Positions 50,193 through 61,803 of a stretch of DNA of 64,000 bases are shown here, piece by piece. The notes beneath the pieces were generated by a model that was not told the origin of the DNA, searched no databases, and saw nothing but the letters and a program-made list of their open reading frames with translations. Every line of letters begins with the position of its first letter. Positions within the stretch are counted from its first letter, which is position 1. The position numbers and the translations under genes are program-made. The stretch spans positions 19,344,001-19,408,000 of the forward strand of contig OZ234498.1 of assembly GCA_965153455.1 (NCBI GenBank). Reading direction: 5' to 3'. Origin of the DNA: Sphagnum compactum (lineage: Eukaryota > Bryophyta > Sphagnopsida > Sphagnales).

Positions 50193-51907
50193 ATGGCCGC
50201 ACACCAGACGATATTGTCATCACCCATGCATGTTAGTAGTGCGCCAGCAGCTATGGCTGCGACCCTGAATTTTGATGCCAACTCCACGCTCACGAACGCG
50301 GGGCTGCTGTCGCCAGTTCCGCACTCTGAGTCGAAGCAATTACCAGCCATGTTCATCGAGGCCGACAAAAACCAGCGCTCGAGTGAGGACTCCTGGGAGG
50401 CATCTGAGCATGCCGAGTTGGAGGTGCCCGTGCTAGATCTTGAGGTGCTAAATTCCGGGCCGGACAAGCTCGGCCAACGGCAGGAACTTGTGAAGGCGAT
50501 GGCAAAAGCGTGCCAGAAGTGGGGCTTTTTCCAGGTTCTTAACCACGGGGTCGATCAGGCGTTGATCGACAGGTGCGAGGTGGAGGCACACCGGATGTTC
50601 GCGCTCCCGCTCGAGGTGAAGGAGCGAGTCCATCGCCCCCCTGGCACATCGTTCGGGTACGGCGCCAACACCTGGGTGAACCAGAAGGTCCTGCATTGGG
50701 CGGAGAGCTTCCACATGCAGCTGCATCCAACCTCCAACATAAACGAGATGGCTGCAAAGCTCTTCGCCGAGGGTGAGCCCAACCAATTCAGGTACAGGTT
50801 GTTCGTGAATGTGCCATTCTGCTGGAGGGGGTTGGGATATGCGCAGAGTAGCCAATTAAGTAGTAATCCAGACTTTTTTTTGTCTTTAAGTGTGCAATCT
50901 CAGATTGCGAGTTCTTTTTATTTGGGCCGGGTGTTTGCGCAGCTCAGCGGTTGAGGCGTACATGACAGCTGTGGAGGGCCTGGCCCGCCGATTACTCGAG
51001 CTTCTCACCGAGGGTTTGGGGCTCGAGCCACGCCACTTTAGCCAGTACCTCGAGAAGGAAAGGATGATCTCCATGCGCTTCAATTTCTACCCTCCTTGCC
51101 CGGAGCCTTCTCTTGCAATTGGTCTGCGAGCTCACACCGATCCCCATCTCTTGACAATCCTCCACCAGGACAGCGTTGCCGGCCTACAGGTGCAGATTCA
51201 TGACAAATGGGTCACTGTGAAACCCCGGCCTGACTGCTTCGTCGTTAACATAGGTGACCTTTTCCAGGTACTCATCTATTTGTCCTATCTCTCTCACTTC
51301 ACGTAAACCCACACGATTTGAAGCATTATTCCGCGTCCATACCGCAATTTAGTTCCAGGACTGAACTAAGTGTCCATGGCCGACCACTGTTGATAGTCAT
51401 TGTCAGTCCTTGCGGGCAGCAAGACCACCTCCCCGCTGGTCTTGTGGGTTAGAAACATACTACTACCACCAGCTCATGTAGGTGCTTGCAACTGTTCATT
51501 TCTGGTCTCAGAAGTCCTCCCGATATTGTACTCAACCTCGCCACAGTACTGCAAAATTATGACCAATTGATGCTTACATTTGATATATTTGATATTACCT
51601 AATTAATTGCTGCCTGCACAAAATTTCTCTTCTGAAGGTACTGAGTAACACCATGTACAAGAGCGTGCTGCACCGCGCATTCGTGAACAGCAGTTCCCAG
51701 CGTCTGTCGCTGGCGTGCTTCCTCAACCCGCCGCTGAACGCAACCGTGGCCACACCCCCCGAGCTCATCACGCCAGAGTGGCCACAGATTTATCGCCCCT
51801 TCACGTGGCTAGAGTACCTGAAAAACGCCTACTTGTACCATCCCATCACCGGTGCAGACAGACACGAGCGCTTCTTCTTGAGTGCTAATTCATGTGCTAA
51901 TTCTTGA
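50193..51907 (+). CDS. 2-oxoglutarate/Fe(II) dioxygenase, gibberellin-oxidase-like (DOXC class)
   Basis: Three exons: 50193-50791, 50943-51267 and 51638-51907, with GT-AG introns of 151 bp (phase 2) and 370 bp (phase 0), give 397 residues. The start is the first ATG in frame, in context ACATGGCC; later Met codons (residues 12, 21) are alternatives. The N-terminal DIOX_N domain spans about residues 77-190, with KWGFFQVLNHGV at 109-120 and GYGANTWVNQKVLHWAESFH at 155-174. The 2OG-Fe(II) oxygenase core is about 240-340: YPPCPEPSLAIGLRAHTDPH gives iron ligands His264 and Asp266, LHRAFVNS gives His320, and QRLSL gives the 2-oxoglutarate-binding Arg330/Ser332. NFYPPCP and LTILHQDSVAGLQV resemble GA20-oxidase-type enzymes; the tail YRPFTWLEYLKNAY is closer to GA2-oxidase style. 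The enzyme would be a soluble cytosolic oxidase of gibberellins or another small metabolite; the substrate cannot be told from sequence. Residues 1-76 are a longer, low-complexity leader than usual. Confidence 0.88.
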
Positions 51908-52094
51908 TCATCATGAGTCTCCAACAAATGCTAGCTTTTACTCTAAACACAACCGGTGATGCACTATGTGGTGCGCACCGGTCTTCGACTTCCGTCAACA
52001 GACACCGCAGGATCAACGAATCATCTTGCCTGCAGGTCTAAGCTCCATCATCTTCAAGTCAAGAAAGAGTTTGGCAGATTAAGTGGTGTTGTTT
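51908..52094 (+). other. Presumed 3' UTR / downstream flank
   Basis: Directly follows the TGA of the dioxygenase. No AATAAA hexamer was seen; plant polyadenylation signals are often degenerate, so the transcript end cannot be placed. Confidence 0.35.
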
Positions 52095-52141
52095 GGGGGG
52101 AGGGCAGGGGAGGGGAGGGGAGGGGGGGCTTTTTTGGGGGA
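52095..52141 (+). repeat. G-rich tract with potential to form a G-quadruplex
   Basis: Six or more runs of four or more G separated by single A or AGGGCA occur in under 50 bases, about 190 bp after the stop codon and on the sense strand. Confidence 0.7.
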
Positions 52142-52260
52142 GAGAGATTTTGAAGGCAACTATAATCACACAAACTAGCTTATGTCCCCACAATTCATGC
52201 CCCTGCCATTAGCCTAGGCCAAAATAGGCGATCGCGTGACGGCGTTGCATTTATGGCACG

Positions 52261-52302
52261 AGTAGACAGACAGACAGACAGACAGAGAGGCAGACAGACA
52301 GC
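52261..52302 (+). repeat. (GACA)n microsatellite, interrupted
   Basis: AGACAGACAGACAGACAGAG followed by further GACAGACAG units. Confidence 0.85.
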
Positions 52303-55300
52303 AGGTGCATTCATCCACATGAGTTTAACAACGATTTTGATCATCTGTCTACTCAGACTCTATGCTGAAGAGAACGAAGATATTCATCATGCAGCAGATG
52401 ATTCAGCCATTAACGCATGGTATTATACTAGCTGGAGTGAAAACATTGGAGCCACACACATGGATGATATATTCTGATACCTCGTCGTTGTCAGCCTCAA
52501 CTTTGTTTTAGGTTGGGCAACGACTTAGTGTTCTGGGGTTACCATTTACGTTTCCTGACTAGAAATTGCTTGATCTATCAACTTTCATCTCTCAACTACT
52601 TGGGTTTTCTCTGTTGGTGCCAGTAAATAATTGTGCAGAATGATTTTGCGCTCTCTTCTCTTTGTGGGGTGCACGCACCAGGATGGATTCCCTTGTGGAG
52701 AAAGGCTCTTTTTCACATCAACAGCCAGAGTCAACCATCACCCATCAGCACACATGTAAGATGGATGGTATGTGGACAGGAAACACTTTCTCATTATATT
52801 CCTGTCCCATACTAACCACAGTGGTTAGCTGTGCTCTAACCATACACAATGCATCTACCCACCAAGTACCTTACCTATCTACATAGTACTCACATGCCTT
52901 CCCCTTCCCCTAAGTAAGCACTCATAGCATAGTGCTTATACTAGTGCTTACTGGACCTGAAAAAGATAGTTTCCTAGGTAGGGGAAGGGGAAAGGTTTAC
53001 AGGTTGGGTACCAAGGTGAAAACTTGGTACGTAACTTGTGGTTCATTGATAACTGAGTCATTTGATGGGTTTCCAATGGCTGGTGTACTAATGGATGCTA
53101 GCTACCATTAATACCATGGGAACTAGTTCAGAGTTTTGTGTACAAAACTGGGGTGATAGGTGTGTCAACTTATTGCAAATGTCACATGACTTGACTCCAA
53201 ACTGTTGAATGGATCACAACACATCACATAACCATGTAATTATCTGAGAATTCAACCAACCCCAAAGGAAAACATTTGTGATCAAGGAACACAATTGTAC
53301 GTCATTCATTAAATCCTGACAACCTTGGGGCACCAATGATTCCCAAATGCAGGGTTTGAAAAACATATCACCCCAACTGTTGAACATATTGGGTGGTGCT
53401 CCCAAGTTTCAAACTACTTTTAATGGCTATGTCATGGCTCTTCCAAGTTCCAATCTCCCCAAAATGGCTCGAAGAAATCATGTCCTTTAAATACGTGTGC
53501 CTAGTTAGTTGTAGATGAGGACTGCTTAATACGTGTTTCAAGACAAGTTTTTTCTGCCTGCCTTATAGTAAAAATTTCCATATCTTTTTCCAAGAGTCAT
53601 ATCTGACAATTTCATGTATGTGACGACCAGTGTGGGTGGTTCTCACTTTTTCAGTGAGAACCAATGGATAGGTTTTTAATCCGGTTCACATTTTGAGAAT
53701 TGAAGGTTTTCACATAAAGTGCTAACCTTTTTGAAAACCCATCTATGGGTTCTCTCTCAAGTGAACTGACTTTTTGAAAACCTCAAAGGGTATCAGTTGA
53801 ATCTTTTCTGATAACCTTTAAAGATATTAGAACATATGGGCACCGGTTTTCAGGGTGTTTAATAGGGTGTCTGTAGACTGTTGAGTGGTTAGAAAAGTGA
53901 CCACAATAGTCACGTTTGAAGCCTATATCCTGTGTTTTCTGGGCTGGTCCTGACTTTTCTTCACTTGACGAATAGCTCAAAAAGGGAGGATCTGAGGGAC
54001 AGTCAGGATCAAAATGAGACTGAAACGTACGTAGGATTACTTTACGGATAATTTTAATGCATCACTTGAGTTGCTTAAAAAATCAAAATTAGAAATCTTT
54101 CCTTTGCATGGTGCTTTGGGATTATTGAAATTAGAGAACGCCCCCCACCCCCCTCTGGAGTCCTCAAGTGTTTTGAAAAAACCATTCAATCAAAATATGC
54201 TTATTCATTCACTTTGGGCTCCTCAACTTTGGATCACATGGGTGCCATGCAATATTCAACTTATCTTTAAAGTTATGTTGTCTTTATCCATAGTCTGACC
54301 TCATAATAAGGGAGGACACTCTTCTTTGAATTTACAAGATACGGGAGTACGAATATATAAGGTCTCATATATTGGTTGTGGAGTAAAAGTTGTAATTTAA
54401 TTAGTTTCATAATTAGATTTTTATTTTTTTTGAAAATCAAGATATAATTAATATAGGGTATACATTAATCCCCAATATTATATATACATATACGTTTCAA
54501 TTCGTTAAAATATTAGTTGCTACTAGGTTCAATAAGTAAGTTAGTAAATGGACTAGTTTTAATAAATAAACTTGTAACCAAATGTGGAGGAATGTGAAAT
54601 AAATAATGTTTTCACATCATTGACAATTGAATCATTTTGAAAAAACCTACACTTTAAGTGGATTTTTTTTTTTCATCTCTTAATTACCTTGTTGAAATAT
54701 ATGCTAAAAGAATATGTTGTGTAAAAAAAAAAGCAATTTGATCGCATGGTCTTACCATGTTCAATTGCATCCTTGTCATTCCTCATGATCACAACTTCAA
54801 ATATTAAAATTAAAATTTTGAATAATGTAGGGTATTAAAATTTTGCAAAAATCAAACAATAACTAAATTTAGGGTGGCTTAAATATGTATGTGCATATTA
54901 AAAAATTAGGTAATAATAGGGTGAAAAGAAAAAGGTTCTTTAACATAACACAATATTTTGTTTGACACATGCTAGCACAATGTCCCCCCTTGGCCTTGCA
55001 ATCCCTATTTCATCCGCAATTGCGATTTAGCCATAAAGGAAGCAAATTTGGGTATTAGTTCAAATATAATTTGCACGATGTTATTCTAACAAGGTTGAAT
55101 TTAGTGAAGAATAAATTTGGTTTTTTTCTTTGCAAGCTTGGGATGAAAGGTTATTTTTTATTTTCCTAAAGGTTAGAATAAGGGTGAAGTTTGAACTAGT
55201 TGAGCTAGAAAAAAAAGGTGAGCTTGAAGACATAAATCAATAGAACTACAAAATTGGGTAACAATAATGGTATGTCAAAATAATCAAACTATGAAACCCA

Positions 55301-55479
55301 AATCTTGGTATTGATTATTTTAAATTTGCAATATAAATGTGAGTGTCTTTTCTCTCAAATTTATGACAAAGTAAGTTATCACAATTACAAATTACTTGCA
55401 ATGAAACATAAAACATTACAAGCAATATATACATGGTCAAATGTGGAGTACATAAAAAAAAACTAGTCACCTTATACAA
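52303..55479. other. No gene recognised; one YAGTGTGGG terminus
   Basis: Open stretches are short and domainless. At 53628 CAGTGTGGGTGGTTCTCAC opens a block with GGTTCTC/GAGAACC words to about 53830, likely another member of the YAGTGTTGG family. From 54300 the DNA becomes AT-rich. Confidence 0.4.
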
Positions 55480-55850
55480 AAAGAAATACTTATTAGCACC
55501 TAATGCAAGTTTGATATTACTTTGGTTGTCACATAGTTCATGGCTATGGAATGGATCATGAAAAACTTCCATTTAGAAAACAAAGCCTTGAACCAAACTA
55601 TTATTTTGGTTACATCAACCATTGCTTTATATTATGCCTCAATGTTTGAGAAAGCAATAATTGTTGGTTGCCAAAGTATAGGGGCTATGCCACACTTGAT
55701 TATCATGCTTATAATGGATTGTAAATGATACAAATCTCTTCCCCAATTAACATCCACATAGCAAATGAAAGTAGGATTTGTCACATGTGGAAAGAAAATA
55801 GCATGATTGATGATCCCAACAACATAGTGAAATGCCGTTGTTTTAGCTTA
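55480..55850 (-). pseudogene. Ty1/copia retrotransposon RNase H fragment
   Basis: The minus strand from about 55850 reads YVVGIINHAIFFP, then CYVDVNWGRDLYHLQS (the copia CDADWAGD-type RNase H motif), ILWQPTIIAFSNIEA, a stop at 55634-55632 where the TEAEY-type Glu is expected, YKAMVDVTKIIVWFKALF and, in another frame, ELCDNQSNIKLAL (about 55530). This is the order of the RNase H region at the end of copia pol. The family role is degradation of the RNA strand during reverse transcription. LTRs, integrase and polymerase were not found. Confidence 0.75.
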
Positions 55851-55876
55851 AAAACTAGCTAAAATTGGTTGAAACC

Positions 55877-56762
55877 CGTCGCCTTCTTTTTTTGCTTTTG
55901 CTACAGCGAAGAAGGCGACGACAACTCGCCTTTTTTCTTACTTTTGTTGCAATGAAGAAGGCAATGGTAGCAAAGCGACTGTCGCCTTCTTTTGTTTTTG
56001 TTTTGCTACAGCGAAGAAAGCGACGGCAAAGTTGTCGTCGCCTTCTTGTGTTTTAGTTTTGTTACAGCGAAGAGGGCAACGGTAGAAGAGCTACTATCGC
56101 CTTCTTTTTTTGCTTTTGGTGCAGTGAAAAAGTGTCGTATGTTGTCACCTTCTTGTGTTTTCGTTTGCTGCAGCAAAGAAGGCAATGCAATAGAGCTACC
56201 GTCGCCTTCTGTTTTCGTTTTACTGCAGCAAAGAAGGCAATGGCAGCAAAGTTGTCGTTGCTCTTTTTTCTTTGCTTTTGGTGCAATGAAGAAGGCGACT
56301 GTCGTTGCCTTCTCGTGTTTTCGTTTCGCTACAACGAAGAAGGTTGTTGTCGTCGCCTTCTGTTTTCATTTTGCTACAACGAAGAAGGCGACGGCAGCTT
56401 CTATTTTCGTTTTTGCTTTTGCTGCAGTGAAGAAGGCAACGGTTGCCGTCACCTTCTGTTTTTGTTTTGATGCAGCAAAGAAGGTGACGACATCAAAGTT
56501 GCCATTGCCCTCTTGTTTTCTATTTTGATGCAGCTAAGAAGGTGACGGTAATGAGCCGTCATCTTCTATTATGGTTCTCTTGTAACGAAGAAGAAGAAGA
56601 CGATAGCTTCCGTCACCTTCTTCGATGGCTTTGCTGCAAAAAATTGCGAAGGTAACTACCTTCGGCTTTTTTGGTAGTTTTGCTGCGAAAAAGGTGAGGG
56701 CAACAATGTTGTTGCCTTCTTTTATGGTGGTGGTGTTGTGAAGAAGGCGTTGGCAGCAGGCG
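55877..56762 (+). repeat. Minisatellite of self-complementary GCCTTCTT / AAGAAGGC units
   Basis: Roughly a dozen units of about 55-80 bp. Each pairs an AGCGAAGAAGGCGACGGCA-type block with a CGTCGCCTTCTTTTG-type block, joined by TTTTCGTTTTGCTACAG linkers. Because GCCGTCGCCTTC and GAAGGCGACGGC are reverse complements, each unit can fold into a hairpin. A plus-strand frame stays open from 55992 to 56525, translating to Phe/Ala/Lys-rich repeats, but I regard that as a by-product of composition. Confidence 0.85.
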
Positions 56763-56862
56763 GTTTCTTTTATTCTTTTTTTTTTCTTTGGTCCTTTTGG
56801 TTTAGTTTATTAGAATTGACAATTAACAATGAAATGGTGGTTTTTTTATGTTGAAGGTTGTA

Positions 56863-58469
56863 ATGGTTAGAGGAAGGAGATTGAAGAAAGGTGGTGGTGA
56901 TTTGGAAATTGCTGAGCAAAATGTTGTTTCATCAGAATAGACAATTGCTAAGCAAAATGTTGTTTCATCAAAACAGACAATTGTTGAGCAAAATGTTGCT
57001 TCATCAAAACAGACAATCGTTGAGCAAAATGTTGCTTCATCGGAACAGATAATTACTAAGCAAAATGTTACTTCGATAGATCAAACAATTGCTGAGCAAA
57101 ATGTTGCTCCATCAGAAATGGAAATTAAAAATTGATGAATCAAGTACTCTATGTGGGTTAAAGTTGACAATGATGACAGTTTGCAATTCAAATGGTGAGA
57201 TCATTCTCAATATAGAATTAGAATTTTGATTGAAAAATGATGGGTTAGATTGTTTTAGAATTTATGGACATTAGATTAAATGCAGATAAAAGAAATTGTA
57301 TAAGTTTTTTGAATTATATCCGCACCTTCCATCATTTGTTGGAAGGTGTGGGATTTTTTTTGTCAAAATTTTTTGATTGCAATACCTAAAACAATTAAAA
57401 TTTACAGGAATTGTATCTGATTGTGTGATTTTATGTTTTGCAATACCTGCATTTTATTTTTTGAACTCTTTATGTGTAAGGTTTTAGGGTTATGATTTTT
57501 TTATTACAAAGTATTGATTTACTTTTTGATATTTTTTGGTTTAGGTTCGGAACTTGAAATTGACCAGGCTTCTCAACCACTGACACCCCCTTGTCCACTT
57601 AATTTGGCTCGGAAGGACAAAGAATGGACAAAGGTTGGGTCGAAATGGAAGTGTAAAGTTAGCATTTGCATTGTCACATATTGTGCCAAATGGTTATTGA
57701 CCAAGCATTTGAAGGAAGTGCATGGCTTGGTGGCAGAAAAGGCCAAACTTGGGAGGCCTTCAACTTCTGAAGGAGGTCTTCGACATTAAGACCATGCTAA
57801 AATGAATGCTCGCATCTTGGGAAATGCCATGGCTGTGCAAAAGCGAAATGATCAAAAGGTTGTTAGTCACATTCGTGCCAAAGCATAGCACAAGTGAGAT
57901 AACCTGGTAGCTGTTGCAAAACAATGGTCACCATTCCCAAAACCAGCTTTGGTCAAATTAACTTCAAAGTAACTGTTGCAAGTGTTGGGTCTCAATGCTT
58001 GGGGCGTTGGCAGTGTGCTGCGAGATACAACATCACGGATGGAGAAGGATGAAGATTTATAAAAGATGATTCGATCCACCCATTATGTATATGCACGACA
58101 ATTAAAGATGGCATGGGATGCCAAAAATTAAGATCGAGAGTCTAGTAAAGTAAGTCGGACAAAACATTTGACAGATGTATTGGATTTTCATGAATCTAGA
58201 ATGATTCATGGAAGGTAAAAAAAAATAATAATCAATTTTTATTATTTTTTTATAATTTTATTTCATTCAAGATGTGTTAGGGTTTAATTTGGTGGTTTTT
58301 GGGTTCTTATAGGGTTCAAGACAAAACAAAGGAAGAATTTGTTGCAAATGCAGTTTAGGTTGAGATGCAATGTCGCCATTTTTACATTGTTCGTCATGCA
58401 GCAAAGGCTGTAAATGCAGCAACTGCTTACCAAGCTAAACACGGGATTGTAGATATTGATATGGTTTAG
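56863..58469 (+). pseudogene. C2H2 zinc-finger repeat protein, three exons, decayed
   Basis: The first exon starts at ATG 56863 (MVRGRRLKKGGG) and carries six exact-period 36-bp units (56905-57120), each encoding a 12-residue repeat like TIAEQNVASSEQ, with one in-frame TAG at 56938. The second exon, about 57545-58214 after a TTTAG acceptor, holds a zinc finger: Cys at 57652, C-x4-C-x12-H-x4-H, followed by VAEKAKLGRPST, then degraded sequence with HAKMNARILGNAMAVQKRND. The 3' exon 58313-58469, after a GT-AG intron of 98 bp, reads VQDKTKEEFVANAV, stop, then RHFYIVRHAAKAVNAATAY to TAG 58467. At least six in-frame stops. Function unknown; a DNA-binding protein of a repeat family is plausible. Confidence 0.6.
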
Positions 58470-59035
58470 GGTTTCACTTTATATAGTTAGTTAGGTTTTT
58501 TCAGCCTTTTTATTTTTCGGACTACCCAATTTTTGAACTTTGGTCCTTTGATATGTTATAGAGAACCTTTTTTTTTTCATTGGGTTCTTTAATAAATTTT
58601 CATCCACCCATTTTTGTACATCTTTTATTAATATAATATTAGCTTCTAATCACACTTGTTTGATGGGTATATGGTTAATCATACATGTCTTCTTTGTCAT
58701 AATTTTCTTAGTACTAAGAGTCGAACCTTAAATAGGCCCATATGAATAGGTAACATTAATTTGTCTAGGGTCTATAAAGATCAAAATGAACATTGTGCAA
58801 TACTTACATCTAACGTAATAAAACTCACACCACCTAAAGAATTTAAAATAATACACACATTTAAAACATATAATACCTACATCATTTTCTATTATAAATT
58901 CCATAAGGCCATTTTCAAATATGCAATACCCACATATAGGTCCCATAATAGTCGCTGGTTTTTTACATTCATTACAAAACCTGCATCTTGTCATAAAATT
59001 AATTCAGAAAAATAATTAATTTAGGTATATAAAAA
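58470..59035. other. AT-rich, with minus-oriented TGCAATAC motifs
   Basis: No gene. TGCAATACTTACATCTAACG (58796) and TGCAATACCCACATATAGG (58922) are inverted forms of the motif repeated at 59.05-59.35 kb. Confidence 0.45.
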
Positions 59036-59039
59036 GACA

Positions 59040-59390
59040 TATTTTGGGTACCCAAACCATTTATTAGTTATTTTGAAATGACGTTACATGCGGGTATTGC
59101 ATCTAGGGTTGGGTCTTCACATAAGGTTTGTTTCAATCACCTATGGATTATTTTAGTATGAACTTGCATGTAGGTATTGCATATGGGCCTTGGTCTTCAT
59201 TCAAAGGTGCACCCAAACTACATATTGGGTATTTCAAAGTGACCTTACATGTGGGTATTACATTTAAAGTTACCTTTTCATTGCAGGTTTTACCTTAATC
59301 ACCTATGGGTTATTTTGAAATGAACTCGAATATGGCTATTGCATTTAGGGTTAAGGTTTCATATTATTTTGCAATATCCACACACATATT
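59040..59390 (+). repeat. Degenerate tandem repeat, about 80-95 bp unit, GGGTATTGCAT core
   Basis: About four units share TTTTGAAATGACCTTACATG, then GGGTATTGCATTTAGGGTT and TTCA(C/T)ATAAGGTTT, then ATCACCTATGGGTTA. The same words recur at 61530-61760. Confidence 0.7.
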
Positions 59391-61525
59391 TACTTTCACC
59401 AATTCCAAATTTAGCCTTAATTCTTTTAATAACTAAATAAAATTTGTAATAAAATACAAAAGAAGGTATGTCTCTTACCATTTGTTAATATTCCAAGCTA
59501 ATTTCTTTCACTTTCTTTTAAAATATATATTGCATTGTTTTGCATATAAACTTCCCCCTAAAATGCACCGTAGATTTATTTTATTTACTATAGACTTGTA
59601 AAAAAATGTTAATTAATTCAGGGTTTCCCAAACTCTAAATTTGAATCATAATCCAATAGTATATATTTATAACAATTATATGAAAAAATGTGCTTTCTTT
59701 TTAATAAATTTTTTTAGTTCAAATTTAATATGTTATAATACAATAAGGAATAGACATTAAACTGTCATAAATGCTTATTAGGCTTACGTGGCCTAGGCTA
59801 GTAAACTACTTATATAACTAGTATGTTTACTTAATAAACTCAACCACCGTCAATACTTGCATAGACCATCTAAGATATTAACCTAGAAGGCCTACACTAA
59901 TGAATAAATTACATAATAGGCCCATATTAAGTAGGTAGCCTATAAGGTAGTTAATTAGGTTATTTAACAAGTAGCTTACTAACCTATTACTCATGTTTAG
60001 GCTAGGTTGTTTAGTTTGGTCAATGTCGACACTTTAGTCAATCTAACAACCTTGGCGATGAACTTTTGTTGAAGCTAATAATTTGTCAAGGCTATAGATT
60101 CTTGGTTGGTTTTTTATGAACACTATTGTTTTTTTTGGATAGTTGAGTCATGTTTCAACTTCTGAAGGTGTCTAAAACATTACATAACCACTTGGCCTTC
60201 ACAAAGCTTCCAAATCCACACAAATTCTAACATGGCTTCTAAGAGCTTATGAACATTTCATATTTAGCTATTAATATTTTGGAATTTTTAAATTCGCATT
60301 GAAAACAAAGTTCATTAAAAACAATTGCAATATACATAACCATACGTTTATATATATATATATATCAATTTTTATATTGTTTTAAATAAATATGAAAATA
60401 TTATATGTATTGAAATGAATCAACAATATAATTCCATACTATCATTATTTATATATAATGTGTTATAAATAACAATATATTTGGACGAATATTTAAATCA
60501 ATATTATACATCCTAAAAAATAGAATTTACATAAGGACTTGTGTTATATATGTATAAAATATAAAATATTTTTGACCCACTATATGATTATTTAACAAGA
60601 AATTATTTACTATATATCTAAAAAATATTAAATTAAATTTCAATCAGACATAGGATTAATAAATGGGAGAGATCATTTTTATTATTATGTGAAACTAAAA
60701 AAAAAAAAAGTAGAAAATCATGTGCTTTGATATTTTTAAAAACATAATTTAAAATTTTATTAAATTAGAGACTTTATATTTTTGTTTTTTGAAATGAGTT
60801 TACAACTTTAAAAAGGAAAAAACATAAATATGAACATATTTGAAGAAATTTTAAACTTGAACTTTTAATTTTTTGATCTTGACAAACTTTGTATTGCATT
60901 TAGGGTTGGGTTTTCACATAAGGTTTGCTTTTTACTTTTGTGTGATCTCTCCAACCTAATTTTGCCAATCTATTTGAAGAAGATATAATTATATTGTTTC
61001 ACATATGTTTAAACCCTAGAAATTTCCCCCCAATTTCATGTAAAATATTTTTGATAACTAATGAATTATCAACAAATTTTGCCATATAATTAAATAATTA
61101 ATAGACTAGTATTTTGGATAATTTAAATGATTAATCATCAAGAATTAGACAATCATTTATTTATTTAGAATAATTAACTAATCATTTGGTTTAACCTTAT
61201 TTACTTGGATAATAAAAAGTTGGATCTAAAAATCAAATTGATTAATTTGATATTTGATTGAGTAACTTAATTATATTTTTGTTTTAATAAGTTATTAAAA
61301 TCACTATTTAAGATAATTATTCCATGTTATAGATTGCAAGTTCAACTTTTCCATGAAAATTTATTACACCAAGATAAGTTTAATCATAATTGTCATTGTA
61401 CTATTTGTTCCACAAACAATACAACCACTTTTCAAATTCAATGAAACAAAGTAAAAATCATGGAACTTCTAATCAACAACCCCAACCTCTATACACACCT
61501 ATGTTAGCATATTATTTTGATATTA
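59391..61525. other. Very AT-rich stretch without a recognised gene
   Basis: A (TA)n run sits at about 60345-60365. One more TTGCATTTAGGGTTGGGTTT copy occurs at 60894. No coding signal. Confidence 0.45.
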
Positions 61526-61527
61526 AC

Positions 61528-61765
61528 TAATTATTTTGGAATGACCCATAATGTAGGTATTGCATTTAAGGTAGGACTTTCATTTGAAGAACCTTAAACC
61601 CCACATGCGTAATTTTGGAGTGACCTTAAATGCAAGTATTGCATATAGGGTTGGGTTATTTCAAAGTGACTTTGCATGTGGGTATTGTGTTTGGCTAGGC
61701 CTTCACTTAAAGGTATCCAAACCATCTAGATGGGTTCTTTTGAAGCGTGGGTATTGCATTTAAGG
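61528..61765 (+). repeat. Second array of the GGGTATTGCAT repeat
   Basis: Three to four degenerate units, spaced about 80-95 bp, with TGACC-TA-ATG-(A/G)(A/G)GTATTGCATT and AGG-TTC-TTT-AA words. Same orientation as the array at 59.04 kb. Confidence 0.65.
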
Positions 61766-61803
61766 TTGATTCTTCATTTAAATTTGCAATATTCGGACTT
61801 TTA

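Noticed and set aside
50448-50855. Minus-strand open frames opposite dioxygenase exon 1
   Set aside because: Shadow of a GC-rich coding exon; the plus strand has the recognised domain and splice sites.
55992-56528. 178-codon open frame in the minisatellite
   Set aside because: The translation simply mirrors the repeat (Phe/Ala/Lys-rich), other frames are equally open, and there is no independent coding sign.
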